This document shows, one piece after another, positions 51,946 through 63,443 of a stretch of 64,000 nucleotides of DNA. Each line of letters begins with the position of its first letter. Position 1 is the stretch's first letter. Source of the DNA: Chrysomallon squamiferum. Taxonomy: Eukaryota > Mollusca > Gastropoda > Neomphalida > Peltospiridae. The position numbers and the translations under genes were made by a program. Under the pieces are notes generated by a model, which searched no databases, had not been told where the DNA came from, and saw only the letters and a program-made list of their open reading frames with translations. The stretch is from positions 32,119,087 to 32,183,086 of the forward strand of contig CM022672.1 in NCBI GenBank assembly GCA_012295275.1, in the 5' to 3' direction.

Positions 51946-52211
51946 TTAACATACTTTAAAAACTCTGTGAAAATATCTGCCTGCACATCAGGCAACAGGA
52001 TGATGTTTTGTTCGCGAAGTTCTCCCATCAGCATCCTGTGGAAGACTTCGCTTCGTATCATAAGGATGAAGCGATGTGCATCCACAGTTTTTTTTTCTTC
52101 CCCAACAACAAATCTGACGTCGCTGTCTGTTCTCGTACGAAAAACGTGTTCAATACATTCCGTCAGTTTTTTCCCAGTCTGCCAACTTGAAACTTCTGCT
52201 GAGGTGGCCAT
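50653..52211 (-). pseudogene. BTB-BACK-PHR (BTBD-type) gene, copy 1, frameshifted
   Basis: Exon 1 (51955-52211, ATG at 52211) begins MATSAEVSSWQTGKKLTECI and encodes the BTB fold (SDVRFVVGEEKK, AHRFILMIRSEVFHRML, LPDVQADIFTEFLK). It ends at AAA|GTATGT. Exon 2 starts at 51713 after ACACAG and continues YLYTDDVVLTGHNVTGLLYL, then a BACK domain (VFEAAVKWADSACKKQG) and a PHR domain (ESITFSVNKNALLRGFQLYG, DVVFRRPVKITKDTEYSLFV), with the stop at 50653. BTBD1/2/3/6-type proteins are CUL3 ubiquitin-ligase adaptors. Frame breaks occur in exon 2: nine A's where copy 2 has an 11-base A-rich run (51522-51530), one after DTEQN (about 51208) and one after INRF (about 51097). They mean either a pseudogene or assembly errors in A-rich runs. 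Confidence 0.85.
51893..51942. repeat. (TG)n tract in the intron of BTB copy 1
   Basis: About 25 units just inside the 5' end of the intron (51714-51954). The other gene copy has (CA)n at the equivalent place (63377-63443). Confidence 0.95.
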
Positions 52212-52226
52212 GTTTTCACTATAAAC

Positions 52227-52227
52227 A

Positions 52228-52293
<66 letters not shown>

Positions 52294-52342
52294 TGGAATG
52301 GGAGAATAAAAGAAAAAAGAAATAATTCGGACACAATAATAA

Positions 52343-52425
<83 letters not shown>

Positions 52426-52491
52426 TGGAATGGAGAGAAAGAAAAAGAAATTGTTCGGACACAGAACTGTAACAATAATAATAAAAAAAAT

Positions 52492-52537
<46 letters not shown>

Positions 52538-52560
52538 TAATAATAATAATAATAATAACC
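52227..52560. repeat. Three (AAT)n tracts upstream of BTB copy 1
   Basis: Tracts at 52227-52289, 52347-52425 and 52495-52558 are separated by two similar spacers. Reading the minus strand, the spacers contain GTGTCCGAA-rich and CTTTTTCTTT…CCCATTCCAT segments. Copy 2 has one such spacer. Confidence 0.9.
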
Positions 52561-53559
52561 TCATACTAAATATAATTTTAACATGTTTCTGTGTACAGGT
52601 CAGAGTTCTGTTGCAGCGCCTCGCACTGCAGTGACCAGGTTTCTATATTTATATCTAGCTATGACCTGTACACGGAAATCTTTCAAACAAACATTTTTAT
52701 GTAAAGAAATAATTAACCTAAGATAATTTCTAACAAGGGACTACTTTCTGTTTAAAGCCTGTACTGTTCAATACTGCGATCAGAGATCTAAAAATAAACA
52801 AATAAATAAAAGATAATGAAAGAAAGAAAGAAAAAAAAAATCAGATAAATATATACCGAATCGATAAAAGATAGAAAGAAGTACATTATGCTTACATTAG
52901 TGATTATTATGATGACGACAACAACAATAATTGTTATTATAATTATTATTATTATACACAGACATGTCTGGTCACAGTCAGGTAAGGAATATTTCACTGC
53001 GGCACAAACGATTTTCAAATCGCAATGTACATATAGTGATTTATACACCATTTTACTCCTCGAAAAGACAACATAATTAACCGTCAATAACAAATCTAAA
53101 AAGAAACACTATATAAGAAAAGAGAATAATAAGTAAGAAAAATAAAGGAACAAGATGTGATGTTTTTTTAAATAGAAAACAATACAAAATACCTTTAATT
53201 TCAACTTCCTGATCGACAATTTCTTATAAGCGACTATTTTCTCTCTATCGACTCAACTGTAGATCACAGATATAACCGATCTAAGAATAAATGAAATAAA
53301 ATAAAACAAAATAAAATAAAATATATAGCAAAAGACGTTAATAAAAAAATAATAATAATAAGGGCAACAGTAGTAGAAGTAGTAGTAGTAATATCATACT
53401 AAAGACTTTAGTAAAGTCATGTTATACGTAATCTTTCATTTAAGTTTAAAGAAAACTCACACTTAAATAATCTATTTGTTGAAGAACTAACTCTGATATA
53501 TTTAGTAATAAATTAAGAACACCGGAATCGTTCAAACATAATAAAATATAAAATATCAT

Positions 53560-53690
53560 ACACTTTCAATATGGCCGACTAGTTTCACTTCTGCTTTGTA
53601 AACTTTTAGTTATCAAACCCTCCACTGATAAACACGCGACTGACGTCAAATATCTTAGACGTCACAAAGTGTCACTTTGTTAGGTTTCAG
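53560..53690 (-). promoter_or_regulatory. Conserved upstream block of BTB copy 1 with CRE palindrome
   Basis: TGACGTCA at 53641-53648 is followed by AGACGTCAC at 53658. The flanking CCTCCACTGATAAACACGCG is identical in the upstream region of copy 2. This is the best-conserved patch of the diverged 5' flank, 1.4 kb upstream of the ATG. It could be the promoter of a transcript with a long 5' UTR or a 5' UTR intron. Confidence 0.4.
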
Positions 53691-53800
53691 TCTCAGATTA
53701 AACTAAACAAATCGTTTTACGAGATATTTGTATACTCATCTTACATACATCTTCTTTACAACAGATAACTTTAATTCTAATTCAGTAGATTAAGTACTAC

Positions 53801-54000
53801 NNNNNNNNNNNNNNNNNNNNNNNNNNNNNNNNNNNNNNNNNNNNNNNNNNNNNNNNNNNNNNNNNNNNNNNNNNNNNNNNNNNNNNNNNNNNNNNNNNNN
53901 NNNNNNNNNNNNNNNNNNNNNNNNNNNNNNNNNNNNNNNNNNNNNNNNNNNNNNNNNNNNNNNNNNNNNNNNNNNNNNNNNNNNNNNNNNNNNNNNNNNN
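53801..54000. other. Assembly gap (200 N)
   Basis: Exactly 200 N, the round size usually given to gaps of unknown length. The true spacer length and the inner edge of the left arm are therefore unknown. Confidence 0.99.
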
Positions 54001-54595
54001 TGTATGTTATGATGCTGGTGTCGCCGTGGCTGGCATTTCTTTCATTTTACGCTGTTGCAGTTCTCATTATTAGTGTTTATTTTTACTGTAACTGTTGACG
54101 TCGTTACTGTTGATGTTCTTGTTTTCGTTGTGGACTTTTCCTGATTTTGCAATGAATATTATTAGAACTGTCATCATCATGATCACCTTCCTGATTTTTG
54201 CTGTTGTCAACGTCATTCTTGTTGGTGTTATTGTCCTTATTACTATGATGGAATTTTTTTTTTTGGTATTTTTAATAATAATAATAATAATAAGAAGAAG
54301 AAGAAGAAGAAGAAGAAGAACGTTATATAGTGATTTTCATTTTTATTATTTCCGTCGTCGTCGTCTTTATATATTAATGTCATTCACAGAATCAATATAA
54401 GCTTGCTAAAAAATCATTATACTTATCAATAACACACAAAGGTCTTCTCCTAATTAATATTATCATCGCTGTCAAAGTTAACTATTCTGGGTGATATTTA
54501 TTAGCGACAGAAGAGTGTCGCTATTTCATTGTTGTTGTTCGACCAATTCGGTTTATTTTTGCTGGGCTTAATTCATTATGTTTTATAATAATCGT

Positions 54596-54638
<43 letters not shown>

Positions 54639-56270
54639 GCATAAGAGCTAGCTGATAGGTACTGAGTCATAGGAAGGGATATCAGTTTGTTACACTCTTC
54701 TGAAATAACAAATTTGTTCAGTTTATCTTTAGTTATATATTATTATTAATGATACCCATCTATGTGAAAACACTGATCACGTTAATGATTTCTCACAGTA
54801 ATGATCACCAATGACTTAACAAGGTTGGATACAGATGATATCGATATTGAAGCTTTAATTCTACTGATCTGAGTAAGTGTTTAAATTTCACACGTGTTGT
54901 GCTATTTTAGGAACAGGTCTGCGGGCGACTCGTGTGATTCTTAGGGCGACGTGCTGCCCGCGGTCACCGTGTTGCTGTTCTAGAATCATTTTATTCATTT
55001 GTATTAAAAATTAGTAGTGTTCTTTTTCTTCTTCTTCTTTCTTCTTTTCCTTTCTTTTTTTTTTTTTTTTTTTTTGCAATTCTAAAAGAAACAAGTGTAA
55101 GTGTGCATGTGTGAGAGTACACACAGATAGACATAGATGTGATCAACAAAAAACAAAATAAATAAATAAATAAATATCTTTCTTTACATATGCACTATGA
55201 TTTTTAAGTATGTTAAGTATTTGGTAATTACAAGTTTAAAAAAAATAGTGTGTGAGTGTGTATGTGTGTGTGTGTGTGCGTGTGTTACTTAAACTTATTT
55301 GATATTTAACAATAATCCTTGCAATACACAAACTCCGGCTAAAGGTTGGAGCGCACACCAGAAAGGTGTTGCAGGTACTAATTACGTGTAATAAACTGTC
55401 TGTAATCATCAAACAAAAGACAACTGAAGGCACTGGTGTGATAAGTGATAAGAGAAACACAAAACAGTTTTCTTAGCTTTATACTTGCTGTGACTTGTTG
55501 TAAGAGTATAAATAGCATCTATAATAGAAATTGTTTCTATAATACAAGTTATTCTTATTCATTTTTTATTCCGTTCGTGGATGTATAAATTTACTTCTCT
55601 TTGGACTATAGATTAAGCAACACACCATATAAAATTTTAGCGTACAAATTATTATTAAGGTTATTGCGGTAGATTTTACTTTTTAGTCATTTGACCAACT
55701 TAAAATATTGTTTTTCTTCCAGGTTCCAACAAATTTTATGAAATGAACATCGAGATGATATTTAAAAGAAAGAATGTCTTAATTTTTGTTTATTATTATT
55801 TATTTATTTTATCTTAACAGGTTTGTATATTTTGACTGAAATTGTGGAGTCTGTGAAGACAAATATATAGATAACGTGTTTTCAGTTTAATGAGGCGGTT
55901 AGTTAATAGCTCAGTGATTCAGTACTTTTATTATTTTTCGCACTGCTGTTACTTTTTATTTAGAAATATAATAAAAGTAATATTACTATTTTTCCTTGTT
56001 CAGTAATCACTTCTGCTTTTGTTACTGTTTTTATTACTATTGTTCTTGTTATTTATTTATTTATTTATTTACTTGCTTATTTGTGTATTTGTTTATATTT
56101 TGTCATCTTTTTACTTGGCTTTTGTTTATTAATATGTAAATTTACTTATTTTTAATTTCTTTCTTCCATTTATTTGTTTGTTTATTTGTTTATTTTCTGT
56201 TTACTTTTTTATTTATTTATTTATTTATTTATTTTATTTATTTATTTATTTCGTATGCTGCTTTGTTTTA
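54001..56270. other. Spacer sequence without genes
   Basis: AT-rich DNA. It has AAT-to-AAG tracts at 54270-54321, (TTA)n at 54599-54637, a pyrimidine run at 55022-55075, and a short GC-rich hairpin-prone patch (GCGGGCGAC…GCCCGCGG) near 54918-54962. I see no supportable gene. Confidence 0.5.
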
Positions 56271-56273
56271 TTG

Positions 56274-56395
56274 GGCTGACTTTGTACTTTATCTCTAGTA
56301 ATAAATGTAAGAGAACTAAGTAAACTTTAGTCTTGACAAAGCAGATTAGTATGTGTGTTATCACTAACACGTGTTTCAATAACAAGCTCAACAGA
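56274..56395 (+). repeat. Spacer repeat, copy a
   Basis: The core TTGACAAAGCAGATTAGTAT plus CACTAACACGTGTTT recurs at 56858-57000 and 59278-59415. Each copy follows a TGACTTTGTACT- or GGATTTGTACT-like start. Unknown element of about 120-140 bp. Confidence 0.8.
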
Positions 56396-56436
56396 GATTC
56401 TGGAAGAGGGGAAAGAGATAACGGCCGCTTGATTGT

Positions 56437-56557
<121 letters not shown>

Positions 56558-56642
56558 GAACACGCACACATATGTTCTGTAAAGTAAATCCCTTTCAGGA
56601 TATATGTATGATAATAATTACGAACGCAGTAGTTTGACGCGA

Positions 56643-56645
<3 letters not shown>

Positions 56646-56678
<33 letters not shown>

Positions 56679-56703
56679 ATAATAATAATAATAATAATAA
56701 TAA
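56646..56703. repeat. Poly-A with (AAT)n tail
   Basis: About 30 A's followed by about nine AAT units. It resembles a retroposon tail, but no body is recognised upstream. Confidence 0.9.
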
Positions 56704-56857
56704 ACAAAAAAAACGTAATCTGCTAGAATATGATTCTAATTTACCTTATATATATATCTATACTGTTTAAACGTTACAGCGATTATTGAGAAATAATAAT
56801 AATAATAATAATAAATCTGGTATAATTTATCATCAGTGAGTCTCTATCTCTCTGTAT

Positions 56858-57000
56858 AAAGTTGACTTTGTACTAAAGTAAATTTGTTTATCTCCAGGGT
56901 AGAAAGCTGAGACAACGCAGTGAACTTTAGCCTTGACAAAGCAGATTAGTATATCTTGTTTCGCTCACTCGTGTTTTAAGAACAAATTAGTTGTACACAA
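56858..57000 (+). repeat. Spacer repeat, copy b
   Basis: Second copy, with CCTTGACAAAGCAGATTAGT and a diverged CTCACTCGTGTTTTAAGAAC end. An AGT-rich tract follows, as after copy c. Confidence 0.8.
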
Positions 57001-57177
57001 ATTTAATATAAATAACAAATATTTCAAACTGTGGTCGTAGAAATTTTCGAATTTAAAATATATAATAGAGTTAATTCAAATACAACAAAATTTTATTAGA
57101 TTAAAGAAATGACTTTGGCAATTTTAGACCATGACAAATTTTATCACAGTGAAATTAGAATTTATAGAACATTTAGC

Positions 57178-57930
57178 AGTGGAAGAAGTAACACCAATAG
57201 TAGTTATAATAGTAGTAGTTATTGTAGTCGTAGTAGTAGTAGTAGTAGTAATAGTAGTAGTTATAGTAGTTGTAACAGTGGTAGTAGTAATAGTAGTAGT
57301 AATAGTAGTTATAGTAGTCGTCGTAGTAGTAGTAATAGTAGTAGTTATAGTAGTCGTAGTGGCAGTAGGAATAGTAGTAGTTATAGTAGTCGTAGTGGTA
57401 GTAGTAATAGTAGTAGTTATAGTAGTAGTAGTAGTAGGAATAGTAGTAGTTATAGTAGTCGTAGTAGTAGTAGTTATAGTAGTCGTCGTAGTAGTAGTAA
57501 TAGTAGTAGTTATAGTAGTCGTAGTGGCAGTAGGAATAGTAGTAGTTATAGTAGTCGTTATAGTAGTCGTAGTAGTAGTAATAGTAGTAGTTATAGTAGT
57601 CGTAGTGGTAGTAGGAATAGTAGTGGTTATAGTAGTCGTAGTGGTAGTAGTTATAGTAGTCGTAGTTGTAGTAGGAATAGTAGTAGTTATAGTAGTTGTA
57701 GTAGTAGTAGTAATAGTAGTAGTTCTAGTAGGAAGTAGTAGTTAGTAGTTGTTGTAGTAGTAGTAGTAATAGTAGTTATATTAGTCGTAATAGTAGTAGT
57801 AGTAGTAGTTATAGTAGTAGGAATAGTAGTAGTTATAGTAGTCGTTGTAGTAGTCGTTGTAGTAGTAGTAATAGTAGTAGTTATAGTAGTCGTAATAATG
57901 GTAGTAGTAATAGCAGTAATTAAAGTAGTA
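57178..57930. repeat. (AGT)n array with 36-bp higher-order period
   Basis: About 750 bases of AGT triplets broken by AAT, TAT, CGT, GGT and AGG. The 12-triplet pattern (CGT AGT GGC AGT AGG AAT, then AGT AGT AGT TAT AGT AGT) recurs from about 57353. All reading frames stay open because of the triplet period, not because of a gene. Confidence 0.95.
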
Positions 57931-58142
57931 CGAATGCTAATAGTTGTAGTAGTAGTAGTGGTAGTAGCTGCAGCTGGTGTAATATTGACAACTGTTATAA
58001 TAATCGTTGTCGTTGTAGTATTAATCATAGCTTTAATGGTAGCGTTGGCAGCAGAAGTATTATCAACAACTGTAGTAATAGTAGCACTAGTAATGATATT
58101 TGTAGTAGTACCTTTTATTTATATTTATTTATTATTATTATT

Positions 58143-58205
<63 letters not shown>
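58143..58205. repeat. (GTT)n microsatellite
   Basis: About 21 GTT units. Confidence 0.95.
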
Positions 58206-58559
58206 ATTAAATTGTATTTCAAATATTTTAAATTGAACCCTGTATTACCTTGACTCCCAACACAGATTAAAGAAGATTTATTTTAAGAAGTATTTTATCT
58301 GTGTTAGTCACGCGGTCAGCGGATTGTTGGAAAGAGAAATATTAAATTGTGTTATCAGGTCTGTACTCTTATTAAACCACTGACACGTGGCTCTGTTGTT
58401 AGAAAATTAGTTATAACTGGGAGATGTTAATATTAGACATTCAGATTCTTTTTTCTTGTAGTATAAGCCATAGAGAAAGGAAAATTGCCTTTAAAATAAG
58501 AAAAAAAAATAAAATGATTATTCTTTGTAGTTTAATAACAGAAGGCATTTCTGTGTGTA

Positions 58560-58800
58560 TCTGAATGTCTGTGTGTATGATGTATATGTGTCTGTGTATA
58601 TATCTGTATGTCTGTGTGTATGATGTATATGTGTCTGTGTATATATCTGTATGTCTGTGTGTATGATGTATATGTGTCTGTGTATATATCTGTATGTCTG
58701 TGTGTATGATGTATATGTGTCTGTGTATATATCTGTATGTCTGTGTGTATGATGTATATGTGTCTGTGTATATATCTGTATGTCTGTGTGTATAATGTAT
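58560..58800. repeat. 43-bp minisatellite
   Basis: Five to six copies of CTGTGTGTATGATGTATATG plus TGTCTGTGTATATATCTGTA-TGT. The first two start at 58569 and 58612. TG-rich decay follows to about 59065. Confidence 0.95.
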
Positions 58801-59070
58801 ATGTCTGTGTGTGTATCTATGTGTGCGTGTCTTTCTGTGTTTGTCTGTGTGTATCTATGTATGTGTTTGTATATGCATATTCCTGTTTTGTTTGTATGTC
58901 TGTGTGTATGTATGTATGTGTTTGTATATCCATATTCCTGTTTTGTTTGTATGTCTGTGTGTATGAATGTGTGTATGTGTATGTGTCAGCTGTCTGTGTG
59001 TATGTTTGTGTGTGTCTCTAAGTGTATGTGTGTGTGTGACTTTTTGTGTGTATATCTTTATGTGTGTTTT

Positions 59071-59071
59071 A

Positions 59072-59130
<59 letters not shown>
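59071..59130. repeat. (TTA)n microsatellite
   Basis: About 20 TTA units. Confidence 0.95.
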
Positions 59131-59277
59131 GTGTGCATTTTCTTACTCACCATATCTGAATGTTTAATTATTTTGTTTGATATATACATAAACACACGCA
59201 CGCAAGCACACACGCGCACAAACACATACGCAAATATATATATATACTTGTGTGTGTGCGTATGCATGTGTGTAGAA

Positions 59278-59415
59278 AGTGGATTTGTACTGAGTGTAAC
59301 TGTAGGTAATAAATGTAAGATAGCCAAGTAAACTTTACTCTTGACAAAACAGATTAGTTGGTTATGTTATCACTAACACGTGTTTTAGTACTAGGTTAAT
59401 TATATAGGAGTTGAA
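59278..59415 (+). repeat. Spacer repeat, copy c
   Basis: Third copy, with TAATAAATGTAAGATAGCCA, CTTGACAAAACAGATTAGTT and ATCACTAACACGTGTTTTAG. It is closest to copy a at the 5' side. Confidence 0.8.
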
Positions 59416-59505
59416 CACATGCAATAATATTGTTAATATTAAACAAAGAAAAATCTGATCATAAAGAAATTTAAATTTACAAGACAATAGTATCAGCAGT
59501 AACAC

Positions 59506-59760
59506 TAACAGCAGTTGTTGTAGTAACAGTTATAGTAGTAGTAGTAGTAGCAGTAGTAGAATCAGTAGTAGTAGTAGAAGCAGTAGTAGTAGTAGAAGCA
59601 GTAGTAGTAGTAGAATCATTAGTAGTAGTAGTAGTAGAAGTTTTAGCAGCAGCAACATTTCAGCAGTTGGATTAGTATTAACAACTGTAGTATTAGTAGC
59701 GCTAGTAACGGTATGGTAGTAGTAGTAATTGTAGTAGCAGTAGTAGCTAACAGTAAAAGT
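59506..59760. repeat. (AGT)n-rich array, second block
   Basis: AGT/AGA/AGC triplets to about 59640. The following TTAACAACTGTAGTATTAGT-AGCGCTAGTAACGG matches 58061-58100 after the first AGT array, so array and flanks are a duplicated block. Confidence 0.85.
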
Positions 59761-60383
59761 ACTGACAGTGGTAGTAGTGATAGAATTAGAAGTAGTATTA
59801 TAAAATATAGTAACAGTAGTTAAAGTGGTTGTAATACTACTACTAATAATAATAGTAAAGCTGTAGCAGCAACAGTACTATTAGCACTTTTAGTAATAGT
59901 ATTTTAGTAGTAACAGTAGTAATAATGGTTGTAGTAGTAGCTGTGGTTGCTTGTTCTACTTGTGAAATGAAATACAAGTTAGAACAAACAATGTTGTAGT
60001 AGCTGTAGTAATACTACAGGCAACAGTGGTTGTAATAACTAAATATATAAATACCATACCCCCACCCGTTATTTAAACAAACCCGGACCTGGATGTTTTA
60101 CTTCGTGTCAAACAGAAAAGATTAAATGTGTATTGTTGATTAGTAATCTTTTCTAACTGACGTATGCAATTATCAGTTTACTAAATAAGGCAATGGTTTG
60201 AAACTGACATACCTCACCTGAGTTTATCTCCATCACGAGATGGCCAAAGTTCTCTTAAAGCGGGTATATTAATTCACGTATCTGTGTGTTTGTCTCATAC
60301 AACTGAAAACTGGTTTCCACGGCAACACAGTCTGATTGACATCTCCTTAGAAATTATCCAACCTGGTAAGAACTTATGCATTT

Positions 60384-60517
<134 letters not shown>

Positions 60518-60519
60518 GC

Positions 60520-61660
60520 GAACACTTTGCGAAGACCAATTTTAATTTTCTGGGATATGCGTGTTTTTATATTGTTATTTGTTATTTTTATTTATTGATT
60601 TAGTTATAATTATAATTATTATTGTTGTTGTTTGTTGTTGTTATTGTTATTATTTTTTGTTGTTGTTATTATTGTTTTCTTCGCTGAGGTTAGCACTTTT
60701 AGTCTATTGAATTTTACCTATTGATAACAAAATCACTGTCACATATATTGGTTATTAATTGCCTTAGGAGCAGATAGAAATGTCTATAAATATTATATCC
60801 CTTTCCACATCTAAAGAAACACTGGTCAGCTTTATTCGTTTTTTCTTCCTTTCTTTCTATATTTATTTATTTTATTTTATTTTATTTTATTTATAGATCT
60901 GATTTCAGTGAGTATTTTATATTGTTTTAATTTAATTTAATTTATTTATTTTATTTTATTATTAATTTTTTTTAAATACTTTTATATTTTTGTGTGTGTT
61001 CCTTTCATTCTTTCTTTCTTCGTTTCTTCAGTCGTTCCTTCCTTCTTAACTAACGTTTGTATTGGTCTATCACCAGTTCCAACTAGTGTATACAAAGTTT
61101 TGGTATTTGTTTTCATCTGTAGTGGAAAACAATAAAAGGAAAAAAAAATTAACATTGTCGCTGCTATTAATGTACATACAACAAACTGCATTATATTATT
61201 AAACATGGGAAAAAATATGTAGTAGACCTGGACTTGTAACTTTTACTGTTCATCAGGTATATGGAAGGTGCCACAAGAGGATGTGATAATATTATCTCAT
61301 ACAATTGAATTATTTTCTATTTACGAGTTTGTTTGTTGGTTGTCTTTCTCGTCTTTGTTGAAATTATTTATCTTCTCACAATGCTGACAAATGTAAATAA
61401 TTTCTTATTTTCACGGGTTATTTCTACACTTATGGGCAGATAGTATATTAACAATGAATTTGTCAGATCGCTGTAAATAACAGCCGAGTATATCTTTGTG
61501 TGTCTCGTGTAATTTACATTGATATTCAGAGAAAGAAGACATGTACACTTATATTCAGTATACTATAAAAAATATTTGTTATTATTATTATTGTCCTTGT
61601 TGTTGATGTTGTTGTTGCTGTTATTATTATTACATTTATAATTTATATATAAATAATGGC
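60520..61660. other. Spacer sequence without genes
   Basis: AT-rich with short TTA, GTT and TTTTA runs. I see no gene. Confidence 0.5.
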
Positions 61661-61779
61661 ATCTAGTAGTATTTAATTTATTGAATTAGAATTGAAAGTA
61701 ATTTATTGTAAAGAAGACTTATGTAAGATCAGTGTACATATATCTCGCAGCACGATTTGTTTATTTTAATCTGAAACTG

Positions 61780-61880
61780 AAACGTAACACTTGATGACGT
61801 ATAAGATATTTGACGTCAGTCGCGTGTTTATCAGTGGAGGGTTTCCTAACTAAAACAACACAAAGCAGAAGTTAAAGTAG
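61780..61880 (+). promoter_or_regulatory. Conserved upstream block of BTB copy 2 with CRE palindrome
   Basis: TGACGTCA at 61811-61818, with a second ATGACGT half at about 61794, and CGCGTGTTTATCAGTGGAGG identical to the left arm. It lies about 1.3 kb upstream of the ATG at 63112. Confidence 0.4.
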
Positions 61881-62056
61881 TCGACCATATTGAACTTTTA
61901 TAAAATTTTATATTTTCTTATATTTTACGATTCCAGTATTTTTAATTTATTATTAAATATATCAGGGTTAGTTAACAAATAGATTACTTGAGTGTGAGTT
62001 TTTTTTTAAATTGAAATGATAGAAGTTATGTATATCCTGACTTTAATATGCTGTTA

Positions 62057-62136
<80 letters not shown>

Positions 62137-62899
62137 GGTACTACTATTACAACTGCTATCCTATTATATCTCTTTTTTTTTTTATTCAAGCCTTTTGCTA
62201 TATATCGTTTCCTTTATAATATTTTATTTTATTTTATTTATTCTTAGATCGGTGACTTCTGTGACCTATAATTGAGTTGATAGAAAATAGTCACTTATAA
62301 GAAATTGTCGATCAGGAAGTTGAAATTACAAGGTATTTTATATAGTTTTATATTTCAAAAGTATCACATAATATTCCTTGATTTTCCTTACTTCTTATTC
62401 TTTTTTCTTTTATAGTGTTTCTTTTTATATTTGTTATTGTCTTTAATTATTTTGTCTTTTCGAGGAGTAAATTTCTGTAAATGACCATTTGTACATTGCG
62501 ACTTGAAAATCGTTTCTCCCACAGTTAAATATGTCTGTGTATAAAAATAATTATAATAATAATTATTGTTGTTGTCGTCATCATAATTATCACTAGTGTA
62601 AGCATAATGTACTTCTTTTTATCTTTTATCGATTTGGTATATATTTATCTGATTTGTTTTCTTTCTTTCTTTCATTATCTTTTATTTATTTATTTATTTT
62701 TAGATTTCTGATCGCAGTATTGAACAGAAAATAGTCGCTTGTTAGAAAATATCTTAGGTTGATTATTTTTTTACATAAAAATGTTTGGTTTTTGAAATAT
62801 TTCTATGTACAGGTCATAGCTAGATGTGAATATAGAAAACTGGTCACTGCAGTGTGAGGCTGTCTACTAGAAACATTTTAAAATTATATTTCGTATGAG

Positions 62900-62938
<39 letters not shown>

Positions 62939-63027
62939 TAATTAATTAATTATTTTTTTTTTTAGCCCTAAGAACTATTACAGTCTGTGCGCGAATAATG
63001 TCTTTTTCTTTTTCTCTCCCCATTCCA

Positions 63028-63076
<49 letters not shown>

Positions 63077-63111
63077 TATTATTATTATTATTATTTGTTT
63101 ATAGTGAAAAC

Positions 63112-63375
63112 ATGGCCACCTCAGCAGAAGTTTCAAGTTGGCAGACTGGGAAAAAACTGACGGAATGTATTGAACACGTTTTTCGTACGAGAACAGACAG
63201 CGACGTCAGATTTGTTGTTGGGGAAGAAGAAAAAACTGTGGATGCACATCGCTTCATCCTTATGATACGAAGCGAAGTCTTCCACAGGATGTTGATGGGA
63301 GAACTTCGCGAACAAAACACCATCCTGCTTGCCTGATGTGCAGGCAGATATTTTCACAGAGTTTTTAAAGTATGT

Positions 63376-63443
<68 letters not shown>

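Larger units (their letters stand above)
51186..53800. repeat. Inverted repeat, left arm
   Basis: Matches 61667-64000 in reverse orientation up to the edge of the N gap. The last bases, …ATTCAGTAGATTAAGTACTAC, pair with GTAGTATTTAATTTATTGAA at 61668-61687. Gene-body identity is near 100% apart from short indels; the upstream flank is about 80-88% by eye. The arm probably extends beyond the visible match at its outer end. Confidence 0.9.

Noticed and set aside
52163-52564. Poly-Leu/Ile/Tyr frames fused to the BTB start
   Set aside because: They are translations of the (TTA)n tracts upstream of the ATG. The BTB start at MATSAEV is conserved in both copies.
57109-57745. Serine-rich (SSSYSSRS) and valine-rich (VVVIVVV) open frames of more than 200 codons
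   Set aside because: They are products of the AGT triplet array. All frames are open because the repeat is a triplet, and the composition is pure repeat.
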